Positions 1 through 8,609 of a stretch of 64,000 nucleotides of DNA are shown in pieces. Every line of letters starts with the position of its first letter. The first letter of the stretch is position 1. Below the pieces are notes generated by a model. The model did not search any database and was not told the origin of the DNA. It saw nothing but the letters and a program-made list of their open reading frames with translations. The translations under genes and the position numbers were made by a program. The DNA is from Insulibacter thermoxylanivorax (GTDB lineage: Bacteria > Bacillota > Bacilli > Paenibacillales > DA-C8), in the NCBI RefSeq assembly GCF_015472005.1, contig NZ_BMAQ01000035.1, positions 18,730 to 82,729 on the forward strand, written 5' to 3'.

Positions 1-73
1 TCGGCTGATCGCCCTGCGGCTGAAAATCCGAAACCAGTTCGAAGGGTCTGTCGGTAACAACGAATTGACTCAT
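1..73 (-). CDS. uvrB: UvrB, excinuclease ABC subunit B (N-terminal fragment)
   Basis: Only the first 24 codons lie in the window; the gene runs off the left edge. The translation starts MSQFVVTDRPFELVSDF and continues QPQGDQP, the conserved opening of UvrB, where the GDQP segment contacts the adenine base ahead of helicase motif I. UvrB is the damage-verification helicase of nucleotide excision repair, working with UvrA and UvrC. The ATG is preceded by GGAG at about 7 bases. It lies downstream of the minJ-like gene behind a terminator, and the same neighbourhood (minJ-like, then uvrBA) is common in Bacillales. Identity is fairly sure despite the short length. Confidence 0.82.
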   Translation of the reverse strand, partial: MSQFVVTDRPFELVSDFQPQGDQP

Positions 74-162
74 TGTGTTCACTCCAATGGGATGAGAATA
101 TTTGTTCCCATGCTGTATTATACTCCTCTTATACCGCCCATGCAATAATATGGCAGAATATG

Positions 163-196
163 ATAACAAAAGAGCGGCACCCCTCAAGTCCGCTCT
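163..196 (-). terminator. Intrinsic terminator after the minJ-like gene
   Basis: On the minus strand the arms AGAGCGG and CCGCTCT (7 bp) enclose a 12-base loop and are followed by TTTGTTAT. It lies about 100 bases past the minJ-like stop codon and before uvrB, so uvrB probably has its own promoter in the AT-rich stretch around 80-160. Confidence 0.7.
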
Positions 197-297
197 CCAA
201 TAGTCCTGTATGCATCTGTTTGTTCATGATCGTCCAACAATCCCCGCCAAAACCTTCTGCTTCTGCCTAGCAACCCGAGACAGCAAGCGTCATACCA

Positions 298-1737
298 TCA
301 ACCGGGGAGATTCGCACCGTTATCCCGCGCACGATCCTCCCGTACACCATGATCCTGCGCATGATGATCCTGCACACGTTCCTTCCGCACACCAACATCC
401 CGGGCAGCGGCATGCTGCGCAGCATGATCCGGCACGCGGACATTCGAAGCATCCTCATCCAGTACTCTCAGACGCTTAGTCTGCTGTCCCAGTGATGTGC
501 GGAACCGTCTCAACCGTTCATACTTCTTGGGCACAACGTAAAACTCCGCATCATCATCGGGTGCCAGGATGATGCCTAACTGGTGATGCTCCCCTTCAAA
601 AAGCGCCCGCTGCACAAAACGGTGCTGCCCCTCGAGGTCGATGATCTCCAAGCGGCTGAAGGCCGGATTCAAACGCAGGGCTTGGTGCAGTTCCTCTTTC
701 GTGCGCACCGCTTGGCCGTTCACCTTGTGGATGCACTCCCCTGCCCGGATCCCCAGCTCCTCAGCAGGACTATTCGGCAGGATGCCCAGCACCGTGAGAC
801 CGCGGTTCGTGTGCACATAGATCGGACTGCGGTTCTTCTCATCCCAGCGCACATACCAGACTAACAGCTCGTGCAGGAGAATCGTGAGCAGTGCAGCCGG
901 CAGCACCATAATCGGGACCCACTCCGCGGATAGAGCCAGCCCAGTTACCAGCACGCCATACACCAGCAGTTGTCCCGAAGTACGCTTCGCTTTTCGCTGT
1001 GGTGTCAGCGATACGGTCATATCCGTAAAACCCAGCATCACGGGCATCGCGAGGAACATCCAGCCGCTCGCCCACATCGTTTCCCCGCCGAAGAAGGGGG
1101 TGAGCGGCAGCGGCTGACCGTCCAGCGCGGTCGGCACCAGCAGGAACAGCGGCACGGGCCACAGCCCTTGGAACTGGTAAGAGCCGATCAGCTTGCCCCG
1201 CTTGCCTTCGATGAAGACCGGCGTGGCAAGCTGAGCTCCTTGTACGCGGATGAGCAGGGCCTCGACGATATGCATGATCCCGGCCAATGTCAGCAAGGAC
1301 GGCATGTGCAAGTTCATCAGCGGTTGGATCCAGGGATACCAGTCCGCTCCTTTATCAATCCCCGGAACCCCGTTCAGCACGGTATTGATAACGCCAAGAA
1401 GCCCGATCACGTAAGCAAAGCATAAGAACCGCAAACGCAGCCATACGAGCAGCAGCGCGATGACCCACATATAGATCACAGCCAGCGGCTGCAGGGATGC
1501 GCCGACGAACGCCATAAGGAGGCTGCCGATGACGCCGCCCAGCAAACCCCAGAGCACAACCTTGATGCCTTCATTGAACATGGAGTGGATGCGGCTGGAG
1601 TACAGTCTGCGCTCGAAGAAGATCTGCTTCCGCAGTTGCAGCATCACGATCAGGACACCTAGATAGTAAAAAGGGTTGAGAAGCAAGCTGATCCCAGCTT
1701 GCCCCAACCTTTCAAGAAGACTGACGACGAATTCCAT
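298..1737 (-). CDS. minJ: MinJ-like polytopic membrane protein with PDZ domain
   Basis: A protein of 479 residues. About the first 290 hold some seven or eight hydrophobic segments; residues about 310-370 look like a PDZ domain (GLTVLGILPNSPAEELGIRAGE). This arrangement matches MinJ, the bridge between DivIVA and MinCD in Bacillus division-site selection (family knowledge; B. subtilis MinJ is about 400 residues). The C-terminal tail from about residue 428 is hydrophilic, rich in His, Asp, Arg and Ala, and encoded by a degenerate repeat; it is probably a lineage-specific extension. Start ATG has GGAG about 10 bases upstream. It lies 14 bases behind ctpB and probably shares its transcript. Function as MinJ is inferred from architecture and position. 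Confidence 0.75.
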   Translation of the reverse strand: MEFVVSLLERLGQAGISLLLNPFYYLGVLIVMLQLRKQIFFERRLYSSRIHSMFNEGIKVVLWGLLGGVIGSLLMAFVGASLQPLAVIYMWVIALLLVWLRLRFLCFAYVIGLLGVINTVLNGVPGIDKGADWYPWIQPLMNLHMPSLLTLAGIMHIVEALLIRVQGAQLATPVFIEGKRGKLIGSYQFQGLWPVPLFLLVPTALDGQPLPLTPFFGGETMWASGWMFLAMPVMLGFTDMTVSLTPQRKAKRTSGQLLVYGVLVTGLALSAEWVPIMVLPAALLTILLHELLVWYVRWDEKNRSPIYVHTNRGLTVLGILPNSPAEELGIRAGECIHKVNGQAVRTKEELHQALRLNPAFSRLEIIDLEGQHRFVQRALFEGEHHQLGIILAPDDDAEFYVVPKKYERLRRFRTSLGQQTKRLRVLDEDASNVRVPDHAAQHAAARDVGVRKERVQDHHAQDHGVREDRARDNGANLPG

Positions 1738-1751
1738 ATGACAGGTCTCCT

Positions 1752-3260
1752 TTATGTGTCGATCCCTAAAGTCTGTCTCAAGTACTGCAGTGCCGCTTGC
1801 AGCTGCGTGTCATTAGCAGGGTCTTGGATTTGCTGAATCAATGCATCTTCCAGCTTCTCGGCCGTCGCACCATCGACTGCCCCCGTCGCCGGCAGTCCGT
1901 GCTCTTGTTGGAACCGTTCGACAGCTTCAGCCGTACCCGCACTGTAATATCCATCCATCCGATCCACGGGATAGCCCAGGGCATTCAGCATCAGCTGCAG
2001 GTTTGCCGTTGCCGCGTTGTTCTGATCCCGCTCCAGCACCGTATCCCGCGGTAACGGCGCAGCGTAGAAGTAATCCGGCAGCGGGACAACATGATCGGGT
2101 GTCACGCCGGTCTCATGGATGTAATTACCCTGAGGCGTCAACCACTTGGCGATCGTAATCTTCACGTTGCTGCCGTCTTTGAATCCCTTAGTATAGGTGG
2201 TCTGAACCGTTCCTTTACCGAAGGTGTTCACCCCGAACAGCTTGGCCCGCCCGTTCTCGCGCAGGGCTGCTGCGAGGATCTCCGATGCGCTGGCACTGCC
2301 CTCATTCATCAGGACGGCGAGTGGGATATCCAATCCATCGCCGGAAGCTACCGTTACTTGTTTCTCACCTTCCCGATTCTCGATCTGCACGATCGTCTCG
2401 CCCTCCGCAAGCAAGATATCCAGCAGATCGATCACGCTGTACAGATAACCCCCCGGGTTGTCGCGAACATCGATGATCAGCGCCTTCAAGCCTTGCTTCT
2501 TCAGCTCTTCTAGTTCCTCTTGGAAACGCTGATCGGAATTCTGCACGAACTGGCGAAGTTCGATCACGCCGATCCCGTCGTCCTCCATACGGGAGTAGAC
2601 GGTCTCAACATCGATCTCGTCGCGGATGACGATGATCTCCAAGGGCTTCTCATAACCTTCGCGCATGATCTCCAGCTTCGCCTGTGTGCCCTTCGGTCCG
2701 CGAATCTTAGCGACGGCTTCACTCAGCGTCAGACCGGAGAGGCTCTCGTTATTCACCGAGAGGATGACATCCTTCGCCATCACCCCGGCCTTCTCCGCCG
2801 GCGAATCCTTAATCGCTGCGACGACGGTGACGCGTCCATCGATCATCGTCACCTCCGCGCCGATTCCCGAGAAGGTGCTGTCCACCGCGGCGGAGAACTG
2901 TGCCGCCTCCTCCGAATTCATGTAGGTCGTATACGGATCATCCAGGGCAGCCACCATGCCGCGGATCGCGCCGTCGATGAGCGCCTGGCGATCTACGTCT
3001 TCATAGAAGGACGTCTCGATCATCTCATAGACAAGCTTTAATTTATCCCAATCGGATTGACTGAACCCTCCGCTTTTGCTGCCATCGTCAAGCGCACTCT
3101 GAACGCCAGTTTCACGGTCAGCACGGTTTTCTTGGTTCACATCATTGGACATGGCATGTCGAGAATGGACGAACTCCATATAGGCAACGGTTAGCATGCT
3201 GCTGACCGCCATCGCTGCTACGATCATTAACGTAACCGTTCTGCCATGAAACTTTCTCAT
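1752..3260 (-). CDS. ctpB: Carboxy-terminal processing protease (S41, CtpB-like) with PDZ and peptidoglycan-binding domains
   Basis: A protein of 502 residues. N-terminal signal anchor at about 8-27; PDZ domain at about 125-205; S41 tail-specific protease core at about 225-395; a putative PG_binding_1 repeat at about 415-475. Serine protease residues by spacing to CtpB are S324 (in GSASASE), K349 (FGKGTVQ) and Q353. Acts outside the membrane, cleaving proteins from a disordered C-terminus; in B. subtilis CtpB processes SpoIVFA during sporulation, whereas here the context with ftsEX and a murein hydrolase suggests a wall or division role (inference). The terminal peptidoglycan-binding domain would hold it at the wall. 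An 82-base gap to the upstream hydrolase carries a possible extended -10. Confidence 0.9.
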   Translation of the reverse strand: MRKFHGRTVTLMIVAAMAVSSMLTVAYMEFVHSRHAMSNDVNQENRADRETGVQSALDDGSKSGGFSQSDWDKLKLVYEMIETSFYEDVDRQALIDGAIRGMVAALDDPYTTYMNSEEAAQFSAAVDSTFSGIGAEVTMIDGRVTVVAAIKDSPAEKAGVMAKDVILSVNNESLSGLTLSEAVAKIRGPKGTQAKLEIMREGYEKPLEIIVIRDEIDVETVYSRMEDDGIGVIELRQFVQNSDQRFQEELEELKKQGLKALIIDVRDNPGGYLYSVIDLLDILLAEGETIVQIENREGEKQVTVASGDGLDIPLAVLMNEGSASASEILAAALRENGRAKLFGVNTFGKGTVQTTYTKGFKDGSNVKITIAKWLTPQGNYIHETGVTPDHVVPLPDYFYAAPLPRDTVLERDQNNAATANLQLMLNALGYPVDRMDGYYSAGTAEAVERFQQEHGLPATGAVDGATAEKLEDALIQQIQDPANDTQLQAALQYLRQTLGIDT

Positions 3261-3332
3261 TGTAATCTACACCACCCGTTCCTGTACCAGTCACTGCATA
3301 CCTTTGTAGTATATGACTGGTTCATTGGGTTT

Positions 3333-3341
3333 ATTATAACA
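3333..3341 (-). promoter_or_regulatory. Possible extended -10 promoter upstream of ctpB
   Basis: The minus strand reads TGTTATAAT, a perfect TATAAT with the TGn extension, about 70 bases ahead of the ctpB start. No good -35 hexamer sits at the expected distance, so this would be an extended -10 promoter. It could allow ctpB-minJ transcription apart from ftsEX. Confidence 0.35.
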
Positions 3342-3342
3342 T

Positions 3343-4530
3343 TTAATTAATGTATGGAGCAGGGTCTACGGCAACTTGATTGATCCGCACTTCAAAATGC
3401 AGATGGTTGCCCGTCGAACGCCCGGTGGAACCGACTTCGCCGATCTTCTCGCCGGCTTTGACCTTAGCGCCTTTCTTCGTAGAGATCTTGGACATATGCG
3501 CGTACAGCGTCCAAACACTCTGACCTTTCTCATTGTCGCCGTGGTCGATGATGACGTAGTTCCCGTAACCGTTCACCCACTGTGCGGCGAGTACGACGCC
3601 GTCCCCGGCAGCCAGGATATCGGTGCCCCCCGGTGCGGCAATATCTATTCCCGAGTGATGGGCACCCTTCTTGCCTGTAATCGGATCGACACGCGGTCCA
3701 AAATTGGAAGAGACGCGATATTTCTTAGGCAGCGGATAGGCCAGCTTGCCCGCCTTTGCCCGCAATGCTTGAGCTTTTTTGTTCAATTCGGCTTCCTTCG
3801 CCGCCAGCTCCATGACGAGCCGCTCTGCTTCCTCAGAGATATGCTCGTAGTGCTCTTCCTGCGACTGAATGCTGGCGATCTGTACCTCTCTCTGTCTGCG
3901 CAGTTCCTCTAATTCAATACGCTTCTTCTCCAGCTCGGCATACATGCCTTCCAGCATCGCCAGATGAGTTGCGATCTCCTGCTGTTTCTCTTCCTTGACG
4001 ATCTTATCCGCCTTCTGTTCTTCCAGGATCTTCTGATCCTGCTTGACGATGATGTTCAGATAATGCATACGATCCAGGAAGTCCGAGAAACTCGCCGAGT
4101 TCATCAGCACTTCCAGATACTTAACCTCGCCTTTCTTGTACATCAGCCGAAGCCGGTCGCGGATCAGCTCGTCCCGCTCCTCGATCCGCTTGTTCACAGC
4201 CGCAAGCTGCTCATTCGCATCCATGAGGGCATTTTCCGTATCGAGGATCTGGGATTCCAGCTCCATCATCTCGAGGGAATTCTGTTCCAGATCCGCATTG
4301 ATCCGGTTCAGATCCCGCAGCGTCTGATTCTTCTCCTGCTGAAGCTTGGAGAGCATGCGCTCTGCCTCTCTCTGTTCGCGAGCCTTTCTGGCGGCTTCTT
4401 GCTGAACTCTCTTCAATTCCTGCTGGACCTTCTCATACTCAGAGAGCGCATATCCCGGGGTCGATGTGAAGGTGAGTCCGACCAGCACGGCGATCAATAT
4501 CATCGGAATGAAAGTCCTCTTCTTCAGCAA
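3343..4530 (-). CDS. EnvC/CwlO-type murein hydrolase: coiled coil plus M23 LytM domain
   Basis: A protein of 395 residues with signal peptide (about 1-28), a long coiled coil (about 30-265) and a C-terminal M23 endopeptidase domain (about 270-395). The LytM metal and catalytic residues are all present: H292 and D296 (HSGID), H345 (YAHM), H376 and H378 (HLHFEV), so unlike E. coli EnvC the domain itself should be catalytic. It sits directly downstream of ftsEX, and coiled-coil hydrolases of this class (PcsB, CwlO, EnvC) are switched on by FtsEX across the membrane; that partnership is inferred from context. The start is a TTG with AGGGAGGAG six bases upstream. Exported, acting on peptide cross-bridges. 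Confidence 0.88.
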   Translation of the reverse strand: MLKKRTFIPMILIAVLVGLTFTSTPGYALSEYEKVQQELKRVQQEAARKAREQREAERMLSKLQQEKNQTLRDLNRINADLEQNSLEMMELESQILDTENALMDANEQLAAVNKRIEERDELIRDRLRLMYKKGEVKYLEVLMNSASFSDFLDRMHYLNIIVKQDQKILEEQKADKIVKEEKQQEIATHLAMLEGMYAELEKKRIELEELRRQREVQIASIQSQEEHYEHISEEAERLVMELAAKEAELNKKAQALRAKAGKLAYPLPKKYRVSSNFGPRVDPITGKKGAHHSGIDIAAPGGTDILAAGDGVVLAAQWVNGYGNYVIIDHGDNEKGQSVWTLYAHMSKISTKKGAKVKAGEKIGEVGSTGRSTGNHLHFEVRINQVAVDPAPYIN

Positions 4531-4565
4531 CGGTAACTCCTCCCTGATCTGATTATCCCGGTATC

Positions 4566-5477
4566 TTATACCTTCAGGTGCTTGCGCACCGACATGAGCG
4601 TCCCTGTGACTCCGATCAATACACCCAAGCCGATCAACAGAGCCGAAAGCGGCACAGCGATATCCTCAAGCGGCCGCAGATTGATCATCGCCATGAAGCT
4701 GAGGTTGTCCCGCGGTGAATTCGTAATCCGGTCGTATCCGATGAGCAGCACCGCCAGCGGGATCACGGCGCCGATGAAGCCGACGATTGCGCCTTCGACG
4801 AAGAACGGCCAGCGGATGAAGCCGTTGGTGGCACCGACCAGTTTCATGATGCCGATCTCTCTGCGGCGGGCCATGATCGTCAGGCGAATCGTATTCGCGA
4901 TGAGGAACATCGCTGTAATCGCCAGCCCGACGACGATCACCAGGCCGACGCGGTTGATGAAGTTACTGAGCGCAAACAGATCTTCCACGGTTTCTTCCCC
5001 GTAATTCACCTCGTCGATCGGCGGCGGATCGAACAGATCATTCAATCCGTAGATCTTCTCCGCCACCATACCCACCTGCTCCGGCTCCTTCACTTGCACG
5101 GTGAAGGCGTGCGGCAGCGGGTTGGTATCGCCTTCGAAGCCTTCCACCCATTCTTCGCCGATCGATTGCTTCAAGATCTCCAGCCCCTCATCCTTATGAA
5201 CGAAGGTGATCCTGTCCACTTCCGGCATCGAACCGATGCTGTTCTGAATCCGGCTGACCTCTGAATCTTCGATGTCCAGATTCAGATAGACATGAATCTC
5301 AACTTGGCTTTCTACATGTTCTGCTATGTAGTTGACATTCGTGGTTAATAGAACGAATACTCCGAGGATAAACAGTGAGATGCCGATTGAGCTGAGTGAG
5401 GCGAAGGTCATCCAGCCGTTGCGCAGCATACTGCGGATGCCTTCACGAAGGTGGCGGCCCAAGGTGCTAATCTTCAT
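4566..5477 (-). CDS. ftsX: Cell division protein FtsX
   Basis: A membrane protein of about 303 residues with the FtsX plan: one transmembrane helix near residues 25-47, a large extracellular loop (about 48-165) that would contact the coiled-coil hydrolase, then three helices in the last 130 residues (FtsX/MacB-type permease domain), with IMARRREIGIMKLVGAT at the conserved cytoplasmic turn. With FtsE it forms an ABC-type complex that transmits ATP hydrolysis to peptidoglycan hydrolases. A GTG four codons earlier (5489) is possible, but GAGGTGA is well spaced only from the ATG at 5477. It overlaps ftsE by 11 bases, indicating coupled translation. Confidence 0.93.
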   Translation of the reverse strand: MKISTLGRHLREGIRSMLRNGWMTFASLSSIGISLFILGVFVLLTTNVNYIAEHVESQVEIHVYLNLDIEDSEVSRIQNSIGSMPEVDRITFVHKDEGLEILKQSIGEEWVEGFEGDTNPLPHAFTVQVKEPEQVGMVAEKIYGLNDLFDPPPIDEVNYGEETVEDLFALSNFINRVGLVIVVGLAITAMFLIANTIRLTIMARRREIGIMKLVGATNGFIRWPFFVEGAIVGFIGAVIPLAVLLIGYDRITNSPRDNLSFMAMINLRPLEDIAVPLSALLIGLGVLIGVTGTLMSVRKHLKV

Positions 5478-6153
5478 AGCCGTACTCACCTCGCTGCTCG
5501 TCGCGCACGATGACGCCGTTCTCTATGGCGATGACGCGTTTGCGCATCGTGTTCACGATCTCCTTGTTGTGGGTGGCCATGACGATGGTGGTGCCGCGAT
5601 AGTTAATCTCCTCCAGGAGCCGCATGATCCCCCAAGAGGTATCGGGGTCGAGGTTTCCCGTGGGCTCGTCCGCTACGATGACCGCCGGGTTGTTGACGAT
5701 CGCACGGGCGATGGCGACGCGCTGCTGCTCCCCGCCGGACAGTTGGGACGGATAGGAATTCTTCTTATCTGCTAAGCCGACAAGTTCCAACACTTCAGCT
5801 GTGCGGCGCTTGATCAGCTTCGGCGGCGCTTCGATCACTTCCATCGCAAAGGCGACATTCTCTGCTGCCGTAAGCTTCGGCAGCAAGCGGAAGTCCTGGA
5901 AGATGACGCCGATATTCCTGCGCAGATACGGGATCTTGCGCCGTTTGAGCTTAGCCAGGTTGAAATTGTCGACGAATATCTGACCCTTGGTAGGGCGTTC
6001 TTCTCTATAAATCAATTTCATAAACGTGGATTTACCTGCACCTGATGGTCCTACAACGTAGACGAATTCATTGGAATCTACCTTGACCGAGATGCCTCGC
6101 AAAGCATGTGTACCGTCAGGGTATGTCTTCCAAACGTCTTGCATTTCTATCAC
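5467..6153 (-). CDS. ftsE: Cell division ATP-binding protein FtsE
   Basis: A protein of 228 residues, normal for FtsE. Walker [10 protein letters not shown] at about 35-43, ABC signature LSGGEQQR at about 138-145, Walker B ending in ADEPTGNLD at about 158, and the switch histidine in MATHNKE. Cytoplasmic ATPase partner of FtsX. The start appears to be GTG ([12 protein letters not shown]), with AGGAT eight bases upstream; an ATG three codons later is the alternative. First gene of the ftsE-ftsX-hydrolase-ctpB-minJ series. The 600 bases upstream hold repeats rather than a gene. Confidence 0.94.
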   Translation of the reverse strand: MIEMQDVWKTYPDGTHALRGISVKVDSNEFVYVVGPSGAGKSTFMKLIYREERPTKGQIFVDNFNLAKLKRRKIPYLRRNIGVIFQDFRLLPKLTAAENVAFAMEVIEAPPKLIKRRTAEVLELVGLADKKNSYPSQLSGGEQQRVAIARAIVNNPAVIVADEPTGNLDPDTSWGIMRLLEEINYRGTTIVMATHNKEIVNTMRKRVIAIENGVIVRDEQRGEYGYED

Positions 6154-6764
6154 AGTATCACATCCTGAACGTTGTTAGCTTTTATAATTTCGACACCTTG
6201 CGGCTAATTCCTTTAAGGAAATTGAAAAAACAACATATTCCAACGCAAATTGATCCGTCAGTCGCACATATGACACCAATGTCAGAAGAGGACCTGACTT
6301 CAAGCCGATCTCCGGTAGACTGCCCTCGAAAGCTTGCCTTCAAAAGCATGCTTTCGAATGAAATGCCTTCGAGATAGTGACACTTCAATTTCCGCTGTTT
6401 CCGGCAATATGCCTTTTTCTCGAAAATAGCAGAACCCAAACTTCCTCTATTGTTGGAAATCGGACGGAAACGGCAAGTTTTTGAGCCTATCTTCAAAAAT
6501 AGCAGAAATCCGACTTCCCTTAAACCGCATAAAATTAACAATTCCGCGAAATAAGGCGATTTGGCTTCCTTTATTAATCCCTCAGCAGTCCGCCCGTCCC
6601 GCATCAGTGCCCGCCGAACCGCAGCCTTGTCACACTTCTGCAATCTGCTGCATATACATATCAACAGCGGCTTTCATCTCGCGGAAGGACACTTAACGCA
6701 AGCACACCTGACGCAAGGACGCGGCGCCTACGATATCAGATCCCGAGCAGGGGGCGAACCAGCC
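6154..6764 (+). repeat. Gene-free divergent region with interspersed repeat
   Basis: This stretch separates ftsE (minus) from the vanW-type gene (plus). About 6405-6565 contains recurring words such as CGAAAATAGC, AACTTCCTCTATT and AAAAATAGCAGAAA, the same words seen at about 54325-54540. A minus-strand frame of 160 codons spans 6182-6664, but it simply translates the repeat, is rich in Cys, Arg and Ser, has no convincing ribosome site and is not called. Promoters for both flanking genes must lie here, but I could not fix their hexamers. Confidence 0.5.
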
Positions 6765-8309
6765 ATGCAAGCGAAGTTTCAAAGGAACGTCAATCCCGCT
6801 TCCCATCGAAGAAGTCTAAAGTGGCTCTGGCTGCTGTTATTTTGTATCCTTCTTACTGTCGGAGCGGCATTCGCAGCCGTTCTTGCCGCCGTCGATCTAG
6901 ACCGCGTGCCCAAAGGGGTGAATCTCGGAGAATGGGACCTCGGCGGTCTGCGAATCGAAGCCTTCCATGATCATCTGGAAGCCAGGATCGACGCGCTGCT
7001 GCATCAGCAGATCATCATCCAGTCGGATATCGATGAGGTGAAGGGCGCTTCTTTCACGCTCAAGGAACTGGGCGCCGCGGTTCAGGCGGACAAGATCCTG
7101 ACGGATCTTCATGACCTGCAGCAAGGCAGCTGGTTCGAACGCCTGCGCAAACACTGGGCGATGCGCGGCTCCGCTTACTCGTTTCAAGTGGCGGTGGATG
7201 AACCGCTGCTCAAGCAAGCCCTCGAGGCCGAGTGGAACATGTTAACGCGGGAACCCGTCCCCGCCCGGCGCCTCATCAATGAACGCGATGAAGTCGTCTA
7301 CATCCCCGAGGTGAACGCTTATCGCGCGGATCTCAAGCGGCTAAGCAGGGAAGTCCAAGCAGCGATCCTGCTTCACACCGACCTGCCGCTGACGCCGCCC
7401 CCGCCGATCCTCCTTGATCTGCCGATCGTGACGATCCGGCCGCCGGTTACTGTCGAGAGCTTGCGCGCTGAGGGCATCGAGCGCAAGATCGCGGAATACA
7501 CCACATCCTATTCCGGCAGCAGTGCGGGCAGGGTGCATAACATCGAAGCGACGGCTTCCGTCATCAACGGCATGATCTTAGCGCCGGGCGACATCTTCGA
7601 CTACGAACAGATCGTCGCCGCAACGGAAGTCGAGCACGGCTACCGCGAAGCGCCCGTCATCGTGAACGGCCGGCTGGTCCCCGGCATCGGCGGCGGCATC
7701 TGCCAGATCACCTCCACGCTGTACAACGCCCTGCTCAGGACCGATCTGGAGATCGTCGAGCGGCGGAACCATTCCCTCCCCGTCGGCTACGTTCCTCTAG
7801 GGCTCGACGCCACGTACGCCACCGGCTGGATTAATTTTAAATTCCGCAATAACACCGATGCCCATCTGCTGATCAAAGCCGAAACGAAGAACCACCAGCT
7901 GACCATCAAGCTGTTCGGCAAGATGCCAAGCTCCATCACCTACGAAGTCTCATCGAAAGTCGTCGAGATCGTGCCGCCTCCGGTGAAGGTTGTGGTCAAT
8001 GCCTCATTGGCGCCGGGGCAAGAGCAGATCATCCAGAAGGGCAAACCCGGCTACATCGTCGAGACGCACCGCAAGGTATATGAACATGGGGAGCTTGTCC
8101 GCACCGAATGGATCTCGCGCGACACCTACCGCGCCCAAGAACAGCTGGTCGCCGTAGGACCGGATGGAGCGGAGCGCGATCAAGGCGACGGCGATGGCAG
8201 CGGCTCCCTGCCGGACAGCGATGCCGACCCCGATGCACATCCCGACACCGGACCGCATGCAGGCGGTAAAGAAGCGCCGGTCGAAGACGGCATCCAGAGC
8301 ACATTTTAA
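6765..8309 (+). CDS. VanW family protein with G5 domain
   Basis: About 514 residues from the ATG at 6765 (GGGGG ten bases upstream); the frame is open further upstream to 6561 but that part is low-quality and runs into the repeat region. Order: short cytoplasmic stretch, one transmembrane anchor (about 16-43), a putative peptidoglycan-binding segment (about 50-250), VanW domain (about 250-385; motifs INGMILAPGDIFDYEQI and PGIGGGICQITSTLYNA), a G5 domain (about 405-470; KGKPGYIVETHRKVY), and a low-complexity acidic tail rich in Asp, Pro and His. VanW domains accompany wall and spore-envelope functions but their biochemical role is not settled. It faces ftsEX divergently, consistent with wall metabolism. 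Confidence 0.85.
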   Translation: MQAKFQRNVNPASHRRSLKWLWLLLFCILLTVGAAFAAVLAAVDLDRVPKGVNLGEWDLGGLRIEAFHDHLEARIDALLHQQIIIQSDIDEVKGASFTLKELGAAVQADKILTDLHDLQQGSWFERLRKHWAMRGSAYSFQVAVDEPLLKQALEAEWNMLTREPVPARRLINERDEVVYIPEVNAYRADLKRLSREVQAAILLHTDLPLTPPPPILLDLPIVTIRPPVTVESLRAEGIERKIAEYTTSYSGSSAGRVHNIEATASVINGMILAPGDIFDYEQIVAATEVEHGYREAPVIVNGRLVPGIGGGICQITSTLYNALLRTDLEIVERRNHSLPVGYVPLGLDATYATGWINFKFRNNTDAHLLIKAETKNHQLTIKLFGKMPSSITYEVSSKVVEIVPPPVKVVVNASLAPGQEQIIQKGKPGYIVETHRKVYEHGELVRTEWISRDTYRAQEQLVAVGPDGAERDQGDGDGSGSLPDSDADPDAHPDTGPHAGGKEAPVEDGIQSTF

Positions 8310-8314
8310 TGCTT

Positions 8315-8372
8315 AATAAAAATGCATCGGGCCTGCCAAGCGCACCCCTCGTGCCGCCGACAAACCCGATGC
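8315..8372 (-). terminator. Intrinsic terminator after argH
   Basis: On the minus strand GCATCGGG pairs with CCCGATGC, with an inner GCAC/GTGC stem, followed by ATTTTTATT. It lies about 240 bases past the argH stop and just beyond the convergent vanW-type gene. The rest of 8310-8609 shows no gene. Confidence 0.75.
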
Positions 8373-8609
8373 TCGCCAGTTCATAACACACGAACTAATC
8401 CTTGCTGTTGCACCCGTATGCATCTGCATGTGTGACGCCGTCATATCGCTGCAGCCCTATGCTCAAGATTCCAGCTGCAGATCCTTAAACCGTTTCATCC
8501 TGCCATTGTCCCAGCCGTTGATCCAGCCGTGCACCGCACGTTGCAGGGCTGTTTCGTTATCGCTGTTACATAACACTGTTTCATGTCGCGGATTCGGATC
8601 AATGTCCGC

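Noticed and set aside
6182..6664. Minus-strand open frame of 160 codons
   Set aside because: It translates the interspersed repeat, has an unnatural Cys/Ser/Arg composition, no ribosome site, and lies in a divergent promoter region.
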